Source: Mermis nigrescens (taxonomy: Eukaryota > Nematoda > Enoplea > Mermithida > Mermithidae). Taken from it: a stretch of 64,000 nt of DNA. Location: NCBI GenBank assembly GCA_036768485.1, contig JAVLUZ010000719.1, forward strand, positions 62,001 to 126,000, in the 5' to 3' direction. Below, in pieces: positions 1-12,600 of this stretch. The notes under the pieces were generated by a model. The model saw only the letters and a program-made list of their open reading frames with translations. It did not search any database and was not told the origin of the DNA. Position 1 is the first letter of the stretch. Every line of letters begins with the position of its first letter. The position numbers were made by a program, and so were the translations under genes.

Positions 1-2397
1 CTAGCATTCTATGATTTTAATTCCATCAAACGCGTCTCTTTATTTTATGGCTTGTATTGAATAAGAAAAGAAGTCTACACGTTCTTTAAACGTTTCTCAA
101 GGCTCAAAATTTCAATAATAGCTCAACAAATTTGATTTTAAAAAAGATAAAACAATCTAATGGGAAATTGAAGAAGAATGAGCGATTAAAATGGATAAAA
201 AGACAAAATTTTTTCACCACCGTGCTCGAAATCAAGTGCAACCACCGATAAATGTTTTTTTCCTGCAATTTCACATTTAGCATGTACAATGAATAACGCT
301 ACGTAGGAGTTTTTCCACCTTTAAAGCTTAACTTTACTTATCTCTAGTTTTTATGACAGTGAAAGAAACAGAAATTCCTGAACACGATGCGAAGCGCCGA
401 AAAATTTATACCTATACCTAATTTTTTAAAGTTAAATTTGCGGTCTTGTCTGAGGATTAGTGAAAACATACGAAACAGAAAATTGCCAAAGTGGCACATA
501 ATTATTTCCAAGGGCAGGTGGGCGGGGGGGGCGGCCGCTCTGTCGGCTCCGGAGGCACATAGCTGTAAGGGCATAAGGGGGTGGTACTAGTCCTCCTAAA
601 ATTTGAAAGTCTGAGTATTTTTTTACAAGGGTGCTCCAAATAAAAAAATTGAAAATTATTCAAGCGTATCTGTCAGACCGCCAGAATAGATTCTAGCATA
701 CTTTTAAGCTTATGTATAGGGTAAAAGTTTTCGGGCGATTCACGCCGGATTTATTGTACGGCACCCTGGCACAATTAAAATTGAAATATTTTAAAATTTT
801 TTTAAAATTTTTCTGCTCTAATATATAGAGCTCACTTTGAAACGCTAAAAAACACCAGTATTCTTGTCTGCGTACATACGAGTACAAGCATAGCTGGTGA
901 GATATCTGACTTCAAAATTTTAGCCCCCTCCCAATGCAAAATGCCAGCTACTTGCTTGCGGCTCAGAGTCAGAGGGCGAGATTAAAGAATGGATATACAT
1001 ATGTACATTTTCTTCGGTGTTTTTCTTCTAGAACATATTTTTGCGCCAGAAATTTAGTTTTTGAGCGCAGCACAAAGATTCTGTGCTTCTTTCACTGACT
1101 TTTTGACGAGTATTAGCTAATACTTTTAACAGTTTTCTCCTTAATTAGCATCGTATTTGATCCATATGTGATAAAAACGGAGAGGCAGCTGCAGTTTTAA
1201 TTATCTTTGGTTATTTCTATCTTGAACAAATTTTTCGGTGCTTTTCACCAAGCTTTGTTTAGATGATAAGGAAGAAGCATGCACGTTTTGTGCAGGAACT
1301 TATCAGAAATTTTGAATTCTTCTGATCATTTAACGCATCCTGTTATGGAGAGAACAAGTGAAAAGTTTTTCATACCCAGTAAAAACATTTTAAACCCCGA
1401 AATTGGCGATTTTCCAAAAAATCGTAGAAAATGTCCTGGCTTAAATAAGCATTTTCATCGATCGTTGAATTCAAAGGACGCTTTTTATTTCTAGGAAAAA
1501 GTTCATCATCATGAATGTCAAAAAATGTTTTTGACGCGTTTCGGTCGTTTTTTAGCCTAAATTAGGCATTTAGAAAAATGCGAAATAAAAAATTTAGAAC
1601 AATGCTGGTTTCGGGTACCTGATGCAACCAAAATATACAACATTATATGCAGCCCGGGAAACAAGGTAAATAATTCGGACATAAACACCAACGCGATCAA
1701 GACTTACGATATCAGTATTTTATTAAAGCTTGCAAGATAGCGGCTAATTATGCTGAGAAAATGTTTGAAAAAATACTTAAAATGATTTGAAATGACTACT
1801 TATATTGTTTTGCATGTTCCTAAATGATACCCCTTAAAAATTCTACGATCTTTAAAATTCTTCAGAAAGAAGCCATGATTGATCTAATTGCACATTAGTT
1901 TATTTCTCAAAATTCGTTGCTTGTCTCTGCATGAATGTTGAAAAACTGACTATATAACGAATTTAAAATGAATTAACGGCTACTATTCAATAGCTGCGTT
2001 TCTGTGCAATGTAAATTGATTATCATATTCTATATTCCGTAAAAAAGCTCATAAGATGACCAAGTCGTGTTCACAACTCTAAAAAAACATCGAGAAAGAG
2101 AGTCGTGCATTCATCCAGACCCTAGTGTAATTTATAATTGCAAATCTAGCACCATTCATAAACTGTTGACTCATTTGTATTTGCGTTTCTGCTTGCGTTT
2201 GCCAGAGCTATTTATACTGAAAGCGGCCTGCTTTCAACTAAATCAATTGGATAGTAATCGTCTGACCTATGTATGACTTAGCCCCCGGGCATTGCTTTTC
2301 GGCCTCTTATTTATTTTAAAAGGATTTTGTCAGTTGCGCACCTTTCCACGTTAAATGTATGCTTGCGCAAGTTAAATGTCTTCATTTTTTCATGCAG
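1..2397. other. AT-rich non-coding DNA, probable upstream intron
   Basis: No supportable coding exon is seen. Around 690-970 there is a decayed repeat with the segment 'gcgattcacgccggattt'. It resembles repeats at 7.6-8.0 kb and 29.0-29.5 kb that share the phrase 'cgccggatttattg'. A G/C-rich spot near 525-590 is isolated and its reading frames have no recognisable content. This is most likely intron or 5' flank of the Mrtf gene. Confidence 0.5.
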
Positions 2398-2581
2398 GTT
2401 CGAACAAGCCAGTATTCGGCTACCAGCAGTTGTTCATCTGGCAAATGCCAGACATTCCCTCAACATTCCTTAATTGATGCTTACAAATCTGCTTTCGAAA
2501 AAATTGATATTGAAGCTGATCAGAATGCTAGCTACGTGTCAAGTGAATCACTTTGCTCGGAGATGAAGAAAAATAGAGAAA
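2398..2581 (+). CDS. Mrtf: Mrtf exon, N-terminal segment before RPEL1
   Basis: The acceptor is 'tttttcatgcag' and the donor is A|GTAAAT. The reading frame starts at phase 0 and ends with one base of a split codon, giving 61 codons plus 1 nt. The product is Ser-rich, then acidic, and ends SEMKKNRE. In MRTFs from other animals a very similar 'KNRES' segment comes directly before the first RPEL motif (family knowledge from memory). The split codon joins the exon at 6610 (a|ca, Thr), so the junction reads KKNRE-T-LKRKL. There is an in-frame ATG at 2377, 21 bases upstream of the acceptor, but I take this as intron. Confidence 0.7.
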
Positions 2582-4706
2582 GTAAATAATCCTCTGTTCT
2601 AAAGGTCGCGCATGTGTTGCGTTGTGAGTAATATAAATCGTAGGGAAAGGACAACATGGATGCAGAGGGTCGGGAAATGGTCACTTAATGGTGCTTGAAA
2701 TTAAGGCCGTATCAAAGGGGGTGGGTTCGCTTTCTTTGGCCTAAAATTTTTTTGAAAGGTAAGATAATGTACGGGAAGATGGACATTGATGAAAATTCTA
2801 ATTCGAAATTTGCTCTAAAATTTTAAAAATGATAGATATTACAAAATTGCTTTGTTTTGTACCCAGCTTGTTTTGAAAGTGTTTTATCCGTCACTATGGA
2901 ACACACTTAGATACAAAAGTGTACAAATTAAATAAATTTTTAATCTTGATTGCCATTTTCTGGTTTGTCCATAAGTGCAGATTATGCGTAACCTGCTAAA
3001 GTTTCAGTGCTTCCGTCTTTCACCCACAAAACTTCGCCACTATAGTCTGTTTTATTTAGCTTTGAGGTTTTGTAAAAACTTAAAGTGACTACAGAAGTGT
3101 TTTAAACTAGTGCGGTAAATATGATATTATACAATATATCGAGTCAAATGGAGACGTATGTCATTGTTAAGCACCATTACTGCATCATAATTTTAAACCA
3201 CTTTTGTAGCCTGATTCTTGCGGAAAACTTTAAAAGAAAACCGCAAAGTTAAATGAAACAGACTATAGGTGATTCATTAATACAAAAGTTGAATATAATT
3301 ACAAGGAAAGCGGTTTTCGGTCAGCTGCAACTGCATATTTTAAAAAGATAGAAAGAATAGTGCAGCGCATGCTAAGCTTTATTAGAATTCAAAGCCTAGG
3401 AAACATGTCTTTGGAAGCTTTAACAGATTTGGAATCACGCCAAAAAAACATTTGACGCTTTGCAAAGAAAATGTAAAAAGCACAACCGCCTGGATATTCC
3501 TCCTAATTTAAAAAATAAACGAAAATATTAAAGTGATCAGCAAAGATGAAGTCAAGGCCAACTTACTTGCTATACATTTAGCCTCAAACGTGCGATTTAA
3601 ATATTCTGCAATTAGTCTTTGTACGACCTAAAATATTTAGCATCTATGTCTGATGTGTTTTCAATGATTTTTCCGCGGGAAATGATAAGTGGGTACAGTC
3701 AGGAATGTACTCAGGATTTTTCATAGGGATAGAGTGGTTCGAAAATTTTTTACCTAATATTTCGAGATATATTCGGAGGTACGCAAAATGAATCGCATAT
3801 TCTGACGTTTTCGACCATGCTCTTAGGATTGAGCATTTGCGCGCAGAGTCTTATAAGCGCAAGAATAAGGGTATTTTTGAGCGTTTTTCAGTGAGCTCTA
3901 TACGCTGCTGACGATAAATTTTGAAAAAAATATAAAAAATTGTCACCTTTTTCAACTTGATACAAAAAATTTAATCTTAAAGCTATCTATGTACACGATT
4001 GATTTCTCTTCAAGCGGTCCACGCTAGACTGAGTGATTTCTTTAAGCTACTTTTGCACTGAATTTTCGTGTATTGCAAAAAATAACAATACGCAAACTCA
4101 ATAACTAGACGCAGAGCACCAATAATCTGGCACGTTTCCCATCTCTGCTCAAGTTTAGGCTGTATAGACGACAAACATAATACAAAAACAATTAATCTGG
4201 CGCAAAGCGCCACAAAACACGGGTTCCCTCTCTGCAAAGTTGCCAAAGTAGGTATTCGCTGATGATGAAATAAAAAATAGTGATGGGAAAACAGAAATAA
4301 TATATACTTTTTTTATCCAAAAAAGCCTTTGCGCATGGCGCTTATGTACGAAATGTCGCATTAGCGCAGGACAACTTTCCTTGGCGCCGCGCTAATACAA
4401 AAAAACAGTGACGTATAGCACTGGCCTTATTAAGAGGTGTGCATTATTCGGGAAAGTGCATTATCAGAGTTCGACTGTTTGTAACAACTGAATACTATTG
4501 TTTGCTGTTTCATGCCAAAATAAGCTTATTTATGTAGATTATACATTAAATTCATAAGTGCAATGACGGCTATTGCTTAATTTTGATAGCTAATGACAAC
4601 GGCAGTATTGATTTTGATTCAATAATATAATTTCATTTCAGCTTTTTGAATTCATTTTGTGTTTCTTTAACTAAATCGTGAAAAAATTAGTCACTTTGTG
4701 CCAAAC
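2582..4706. other. Intron sequence with a decayed K-type repeat
   Basis: No exon was recognised. From about 3700 into 4390 the sequence resembles a decayed family-K element (compare 17.3-17.8 kb and 60.5-61.8 kb). Shared phrases are 'gaccatgctctta', 'gagctctatacgctgctgacgataaattttgaaaaaaatataaaa' in outline, and a short hairpin 'tggcgcaaagcgcca' near 4199. A possible frame near 3310-3355 reads GQLQLHIL, but it lacks the RP of an RPEL motif and lies upstream of RPEL1. Confidence 0.45.
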
Positions 4707-5136
4707 ATACATGCACATAGGGGGATCAGGGGCATTTTCCGCTTCCCTCCGCTCTAGCGTCAGTCAGACAGATACCGTCCGGCGATTTTGAGCTGACGGA
4801 ACGTTTTTTTGCATTATTTTCAAGGTCAAAAGTAGTAAACATGTCAAAAATTTTTCGCGGATTCGTACTTCTATATACGTACTCTTTTACCCAAAAAGCG
4901 CCGAAAGTGGATCAATTTCTGTATTTTTTAGTCTTAAAAGTGATATAATGCAGTCAAAATGGACTAAAAATGCTTTAAGAATGCGAAATCACCTCTAAAA
5001 GTCGTTTTATATGCTATTTTGGCCATTTTTGACATTTAAATAACAAAAAGTTCGTGAACGTTAAATTTATTCTTGTGGTTTTCTGAGATCTTACCCTCGT
5101 GCCTGCCGTGCCGACCCTGACCTTGTGCACCTATGG
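4707..5136 (+). mobile_element. Family A MITE, 430 bp
   Basis: Flanked by the direct duplication GTGCCAAAC (4698-4706 and 5136-5144; an 8-bp duplication fits). The left end is 'atacatgcacataggggg' and the right end is 'ccttgtgcacctatgg', so the ends are inverted versions of CATAGG-TGCA. Internal phrases shared with other A copies are 'gataccgtccggcgattttgagctgac' in pieces, 'gtgatataatgcagtcaaaatgg', and 'gccgaccctgaccttgtgcacc'. It has no coding capacity. An 8-bp duplication and short inverted ends suggest a hAT-like non-autonomous element. Confidence 0.75.
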
Positions 5137-5144
5137 TGCCAAAC

Positions 5145-6279
5145 TTAATTATAATAATTTTGGACTAGTGAACGTAATCTTGGACATTATTATGGCTGTC
5201 TATTAAGTCGAAAAGATACAAGACAGCTCAGTCCGAGCTGGTGACTTTACAACGAACACAGGTCAGCCCCTTAAGTGGGTTAAGTGTATATTGATCCAAA
5301 CGTATAGTTCCTATTATTATAAAGGGTTCGACAGACGTGCAAATAGACACGCGGAGTAACCTAGTATGAAAAAGTATATTATATTATAGATGAGTATATT
5401 TAATTTATGGTTAAATCTGCTATATATACAAAAATTTAGCTTGTAGAAAAACTTGTTCGAAGATCTTTGTACATGCACAAAGAGGCCCTTACAAAAAAAC
5501 CAGTGATATTGAGCAATTTGAGTTTCTCGATTAAAATTCGCCTAAATTTCGACCTTCGCATCGAATTCTAGTCCCTTAACCTTATTAGGGATTACCAAAT
5601 TAAAATTATTAAAATAATATTCTTCTCCTTTGACAAAGCTGCTGAATTGCGCTGAATGAAAATGCGTAGTAGAGACAGTTGTTTGATCAGAATTCGTGAA
5701 GCTATTTAAAAGCGAAATTGGGCACACTTTATGCAAAGTCAATCAATTGTAAAAGATTAAAATCGTATGATTTTGAATGAAGAGACTGATTCCGGCATAA
5801 AATATAAAATAGAGGACTTCAAAAAAATTAAAAAGCGTATACTTTTGTTAAACTGATGCTTTTTATTCCAGGAATAATCAATGTCAATCATCGAGTATTT
5901 CTTCGATTTAGTTTTTGCATCCTTTTGCCCTTTATTCGGTCGCTTATTTCAATAGACCAAGGTCTTAGAATTCTCCTTTAAATTAATTACCAACGTGTAC
6001 TTAAATATTTTTCATTCCCATTATTGACCTCTTATTTTGATTATATCAAGACGATAATCGCAATGCTGATGATATTGAGGGATTTAATAGATTTTGGACA
6101 TTGTCAGCTGAAAATTGATAATCGATTTGAGAATTGAAGATTATCATCAAAATCATCAATTCTTTATTAGAAAGTGGCAATAAGTTTGGAAATCAAGGTT
6201 GATTTCCCGTTGGCAGCTCAACGTCTTAAAAAATACAGCAAAGCGAAGTCGTATTTCATCGCTTTAAACCACAGTTCAG
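5145..6279. other. Intron sequence, nothing recognised
   Basis: AT-rich sequence with no supportable exon, RNA gene or bounded element. Confidence 0.4.
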
Positions 6280-6454
6280 CAGGCTCGTATCTCTGGGGAA
6301 TGGGGGAGGGCTGTTCGGACCCCCAAAATTCAGAAAAATCGGAAAAATAGGACTTTTTAAACGTTATTTTGTGCTAGTTTTTGGCCTTTTTGGTCTTAGC
6401 CCCCCAAAAATTGGTGTTGGTCCCCCCAAAATATGACGGCCAGCTACATGCCTG
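6280..6454. mobile_element. 175-bp MITE with CAGTTCAG target duplication
   Basis: Perfect 8-bp direct repeats CAGTTCAG flank it (6272-6279 and 6455-6462). The ends are CAGGCTCGTATCTC and AGCTACATGCCTG, inverted over CAGGC. The interior is 'ggggaatgggggagggctg' and 'ggtccccccaaaatatgac'. It lies just upstream of the Mrtf RPEL1 exon. No ORF. Confidence 0.7.
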
Positions 6455-6609
6455 CAGTTCAGAACGCCTTTTCTCCCATAAGCCGAGGAAATGAGTTAAA
6501 TTGAATTTTTGTCTAAAACACTCATAAAACAAATTTCACTAACGTGCCATTTTTTGGAAATATTTCTTTTGAAGTCATTGCGCGTCATAAATTGAGCATA
6601 CCATTTTAG

Positions 6610-6675
6610 CACTGAAGCGGAAACTAATGCAGAGACTTCCTGCCAAGGATCTCGTGGCTCGTGGAATACTACCAG
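6610..6675 (+). CDS. Mrtf: Mrtf micro-exon encoding RPEL motif 1
   Basis: This is a 66-nt exon between acceptor 'accattttag' and donor CCAG|GTTTTA. It enters with two bases completing the codon from 2581 and leaves with one base. It reads L-K-R-K-L-M-Q-R-L-P-A-K-D-L-V-A-R-G-I-L-P. This matches the first MRTF RPEL motif, whose known form is KLxxRRPxxxLVxxGIMP. The Leu-Val and Gly-Ile-Leu-Pro positions are kept, with Arg-Leu-Pro in place of Arg-Arg-Pro. RPEL motifs each bind one G-actin and hold MRTF in the cytoplasm when monomeric actin is abundant. The match of motif, phase and splice sites makes this a strong call despite its size. Confidence 0.8.
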
Positions 6676-9600
6676 GTTTTATTTGTATAAATATGTATTC
6701 TTACATTTTGTAGTTTACTCAAGTATTTCTAATCGCATTTCATGCTCGTCGCATGCAGTTGACATTATATGTATGTACAACATTTCATTTCACTATTTTT
6801 TATTTAGTTATTCGTCAAATGCAAAGCGATCTAAAAGTTTGCTAATGGACCGCTCTGATTGCACCGTACTATTAACACATTTTTATAATACGATGAGTTG
6901 GAAGTGAATAATTAATAAAAGCCGAGTCTTTTTATTGCCAAATTCTTATGACATATCTTTCAATCAGACGTTGCTGCGTAATTTCCTAGTTAAAATAGTC
7001 TTCAATATACGCAAATGATGTCTTTTATTGCCTATTTGAAGTAAGTCTGTGAGGAGGAAAGGTGTGGATTTTTTCTTTTTTCTCAATTGGGTTTCTATAT
7101 AGTCGTGGTTTATCATTGCAGTGTCTCGAAATTGAGTTCTAATGGTAAAATTTCAAAATGTTCAGGACTAGGAGTCGAACCATAGCAAACGATTCAATAA
7201 TCTGTCGTCCTGCTAGTTTGAACGATAGTTTTCTGCATTCGAGTTCGAAATAGAGTGAATAAATTTCGATCGTTTTAGGATCGTGCATATCGAGAAACGC
7301 CATTTTCATATTATTTTACACAATTGTTCACTGTTGTCAAATTTTTACTTCCATCCACCGTTGCTCAGCATGGCCGCTCTGGGGGTTAGCTTGGTCTGTT
7401 TCTAGCTAAAATGGTTTCAAAAATGCGTAGAATAGAAAAATTGAAACAGCGTAATAACTGGATTAGTTCTGAGGTTCTGCTGATATTTTATGCATTTTCG
7501 CGAAAAGTTGAAAACATCAAAATTCGTTATTTTATTATTATTTCATTATTATCATCATTTATTACTATGAATAGTTTTCTATCAATTTGATTAAGATATA
7601 GCTATATAATGGCCCGCATTCAGGGGCAGGGGTTTCTCCCAGAGGTCTCCCAAGGGGAAAATGGAAAATTTGCGAAGTGCGTCTAAAACACCGCTAAAAT
7701 AGGGTTTTAGCATACTTTTCAGCGAGTAAATCCGAAATTTTTGGGCGCTTTGCGCCGGATTTATTGTTTATGTTTAGTCTTGTCTTCTAAAGTACTCAAA
7801 ATCACTCAAAGTTGATTTAGACATAAAGAGCATGTCAATAAATTTTTGAAATTTTTTCTTTACATTTTTCTCCGTCATTGCTATGAGTTAACCAAAATAC
7901 GCTGGAAAATGCCTTAATTTTTGCTCATATCCAAATGGTTTTCGAGATACTTGACCTTAAAATTCGGCCCTCCGCCGAAATAAAGTCCCGGACACGGGGG
8001 CCTGCCTACATTTATGACCAATATGAGCTGGACACCACATACATATTACACAAGAAATGACAGCATGGTGATGTTAGATGACCACATTATATGCTATGCT
8101 ACCAGGCCTCGGCCGGCCGGTCTCCGGCCCGGCCCCAGTAAAAAAGGCTGCCCCGGTGGTGTTCTACTCTCGTGCCACGTCAGCGAAACGGAATTTGATT
8201 CTGTAGCGTACATGGGCATGGGAATGGGTGAGAGGGAATATTATCGTCCCTGAGCTTCAAAAAATGATAGCTATTTAGCCATTTTGGCTGAAAAATATTG
8301 CTATAATGCCTTTTTTGGGCTTCTTCTTAGACTCAGAGAGATACCCTATGTGAGTTCAAATGCCACACAGTTGTTTTTTCTTAGTTTCAAAAAGATTCAT
8401 AGCTATTGTTCCGAATTCAAAATGAGCTGTATAGGTATTTTTAGTCGAAAAAGGCTATATGGCTATGTTAATGAGTTGAAAAAGGCTATATATTGGCCAC
8501 AAATGCCCGAAAACGATGATTTTTAAGCGATAGCAACGTTTTTCGCAATAAAATAGCTTTTTTAACAAAACGCTCAGCTATCTCCAACTTTTTGATTTTT
8601 ACCCCTCCCTGAAAGTTTGACCTTACGTACCTATGTTCTGTAGTAAGTTCAGCGCATAAGTCGCATTCAGTTAATACTTTTCTTTAATCCAAATGATTCA
8701 AATCGTTTGTCTAGCCATCTCTAAAGATATGGCAAAAAAAGTTTTCATATTTGTTACCCTAATCTAGAATCATTTTTTCTTCCAGAAGATAAGATGAAAT
8801 AAACAAAAAGCGCTATAATGTCAATTTTTTGGATAGGGGTCGTGCTAGGGCCTAGTATGCTCGGCTACGTGAAGAAAAAATTTTCTGAAAGTTAAAAATC
8901 GTGCTCTAAGGTACGGGATCAAAAAATAAGTTTCCGGCTAAAATATTCTAAAGATCGCTTAAATAAAAAGGTTATTTTCTGCCTAAGGTTCTCACTGAAA
9001 TTTGAGGGAAAAATTTTTACTACTAGAAATCCTATAATATTTCAAAAGCATTTTGCGGGGATATCGACTATTTTTAGGGAGTCAATCTCCTACTTGGTGA
9101 TTAAATAAGCGGTTAAAGGACCACTCTGGCATGCAATTCCCTTCGTTTTCAAGCGATCGAGCATAAATATAATTTTCATACTATCTATTTAAAATGAAGT
9201 AATCAAATACCTTCCACCTGCTACTTATGTATTCTTTGTTTAGTGTTACGATAGGAAATGCATAGGTACCTTCAATTCTGCGTATTTGTTGCGATTTTGT
9301 TTTTCTAAAAGACTGATCGGTACCTATCTAGTTGTTTTAAAGCACTATATTTTCTGTTCAAACTTCATACACACACTTTCTAGAGCTTCCTCTATCTTAT
9401 TGTGCAAGTCTACTGTGTATATTCTGGAATGTGCACACGAGAGCTTTACATACTAAAGTCTGTAACTGCAAATATTTGTGAACCGGAAAAGGCACTTTGA
9501 CAATTTTCGTGTCATTTGTCGTCATTTTCTTGAAGTGGTTAAAAGATAGCATTCGTTCACTTCATTAGTTAAATAAGAATCGCCGTCTCTCGAAGTGTGC

Positions 9601-12600
9601 CTGCCATATGACGGTTCAATTTCCGCTTTTTTCGATAATTTATCAAATTTGACAATATTCGCCTCGAATGACGTCACTGAAAAAGTAGAAAGTACTAAAG
9701 CAAGTACGCTCATCATTTATTGCTTCATAATTCATTCTATTTTATCGCTCTTCACTCATTTTTCTTTTGTGAAATGTACAAACACTGCTCAGCGTCGGTG
9801 ACTTGACTTATGATTTTACATCACTTAGTGAGATTCTGCTGCTTACTAGATTTTACTTTTGATATGAATGTAATTGTATGCTTGTAATAGCCTATTGAAA
9901 TAGGTCATCCATCCTATTATTATTTCGACTTAATATCATTTCGACTTTTAAATATTTTCAGTATCTTTGTTTTTAGCATCAACTATCTCATTTAGTATCA
10001 TTAACACCGATTTGAGTATTTTTCCTTCATACCTGATTTATAATTTATATCATGCGATTTTGAGGGTGCGCGATTTTTTTGCGTCATCAGTAATAGACAC
10101 TGCTTATTTTTCAACTAAACTGCTGTCGACAGATTCTTCAAGAATTTTGGTACCGGTTGTTTTCCACTGCTAAGACTTATTTGAAGTTCTGGCCTGGCAC
10201 CACCATCAATGTACAAGCCTAAGTTTTAGTTAGCGAAGGAACGAGATGCAACATCTGCTATCTAATTCAGGCTCAAGCTTAGGCATAGACTTTCTTAGAT
10301 GCATTCATGACGTGATGACGCCAGCTCATAAACTAAGCCTGAGTAGTGGTTATGATCATCACGACAGACTGGGTGAGAAGACTCCTGTAGTCGGCCTTTC
10401 ATCCAGAAGTTGAGGTTTTTTATGTCAGCTGGGCAAAAATTTGCTTGTTTCAGGGCTATTTCAGAAAATTTAACTGTTTTCGAGCGAAAATTGAAGCTGT
10501 TAATCTCATCAATCCAAAACTTAGAGCTGCTACCTATGTATGGCTCTATATAGGTACATGATTGTCGAAATTCGGTGTCATATGTTATTTGGAATCTGGA
10601 ATGTATTTAAACATTCAAGTTTAGGTGATTTTTTAAAATGTTTATTTTTCGATCACGAGCTCAAGAGTTGGACGTAATTCAGTCTATAAACGAAATTTAT
10701 TGACGTACTGAATACGCAGTCGATTGGGCGCCAAATGTTGGTTGAATGAACAATTTTACGAATTTTTAGCATCGTAAAAACTTTAAACCTTTACCGTAGT
10801 GCTCATTCTCACTGAATGAATAATAGAATTTTTTTGTTCAGATGTTTTTTTGATTGAAGACATTACGTTTAAGAATAGCGTTTCCTCTCGATGTAGTTAC
10901 ATCTCGTTTGACGCAAATGCTGTATTGAACGGCTAGTGATGCATTTTTATGTATTGATGGCTTATTTTGGGTGATTTTTTTAAAATTGTTTTTATATGTT
11001 TAGATGTTTTTGATTGACTAGGCTGGGCAAGCCGGCGTTTTGCGCTTTATGCAAGATGATGTGGGAAACGTGCTTTGTGTTTTGGTGTTAGCCGTCATTG
11101 AAGTGCGTGTGTGTGGAAAACAGCTGTCTTTTTTCTTGAAAAATTTCGAGTAAAAGAAGGATGTGGATCGCCTACGCATCAGTTACGCTAAAATATTTGT
11201 GGCCGTATGACTATTTATTTATTACTTTAGAATGGACAAGGCTCTTCAAATCCTCAGCCTCATTCGTTTTATTACTTTATCAGTGAAAGTTTTAAAACTA
11301 GTTATGAATCCAAGTAGGATCGCATGCAATGTGAAAATATAAAGTTTTACTGTACCTACTAAAAATGCTCTCATTTTCTTTCGAACTGTCTGAAGATGTT
11401 GCGTTATCATCTGACAATTTTTATTTTATGCTAAAATAGGATTGAAGGAGTTGACGGACATTTATTTGTTCGACAAAGCTGCACCAATTTAATTTAACAA
11501 TTCTCTTGTTAAACTAATTCTTTCTCAGTGAATCTCTAGACTATCGCTGTCTTGTAGAATCTGAGCTAACTTAAGAGGCAGCTAACATTTTCTGCCTTGT
11601 TTAAAAAACGCGACGTTATTTATAATAAGCCTACATTACGCTGGCGCGTGAAAGGCTAGATATTTATAATTTATTTAGAAATGTCACTGAAAGCAGAATG
11701 AAGCTATTCCCCCGGTTCTCAGGAATTCAGTTGAATTCTAGCTTTATTCTCAAAATCTAAGTTTTGAATTCGAATTTACACTAAATACGCTCCATAAATT
11801 AATTCATCATCCCAGCTATGATTATACATTTCCGTTTTCTTTGACGATTCTTATTGAAGACTGATTGATTGGTTATCTATTTCATGATTAGTCAGTTGCT
11901 TTTGCATTTGCAATACTGTTTTAATTTACAACGTTCTTTCTTGACTCTTGATGGATGGTAGAATTGCCTTCGGGTCGTTATGTAAGCGGAGCAAAATGCG
12001 AAATTTTACAATTCGAATGATGATGAGGATATTTGATTCCTTAAGAGATTGTGTTCCTAGCTCTCTCTCTTTCTAGCTGCGGATTTTTTGCGTTATTCAA
12101 CATCAAAATAAAGTTGGGCGTAAATCCTATTGATGAACGAACTGTTCTTAAGCAATTTGAAAATCTAATACTCATGTCTCGAATAACATAGCTACCTTGA
12201 ATCAGATATGTCACTATTGTCATAGAAATCGAGATAGAACGTAAGACCAAACTGTTTTATGAAAACACTTCTCTCTTCTATTTTATTTGTAAAAGTCAAT
12301 GATCCTTCAATAAGGCTACGCCTTGGTTAAGTTACCTTTTGAATTTCTTGCAGTGATTAGTGAATTTAGGACGACTGATTACGAGGAAGACAAGAACTTA
12401 ATCTGAAAAGCGACGCTGTCTGTACTAAAAATTGTTTGATTCGATTGTGACAATTATCGTATCACATTAACGATGACTGAAATCGTTCTAAATAGTATCT
12501 AGTCTGCCCCCAGGTGCTAAGTTCTGCCCTTTGCGATCAATTTCTTTGAATTATTCCAAGTGGCGATTTTGGAATTAGGAGTTTATTTGAATTTAACTAA

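Noticed and set aside
6797..6907. Possible RPEL2 exon (reads AKRSKSLLMDRSD, then VLLTHFY)
   Set aside because: It lacks the Arg-Pro of the motif, needs a gap to align, and the only acceptor gives the wrong phase for the exon ending 6675.
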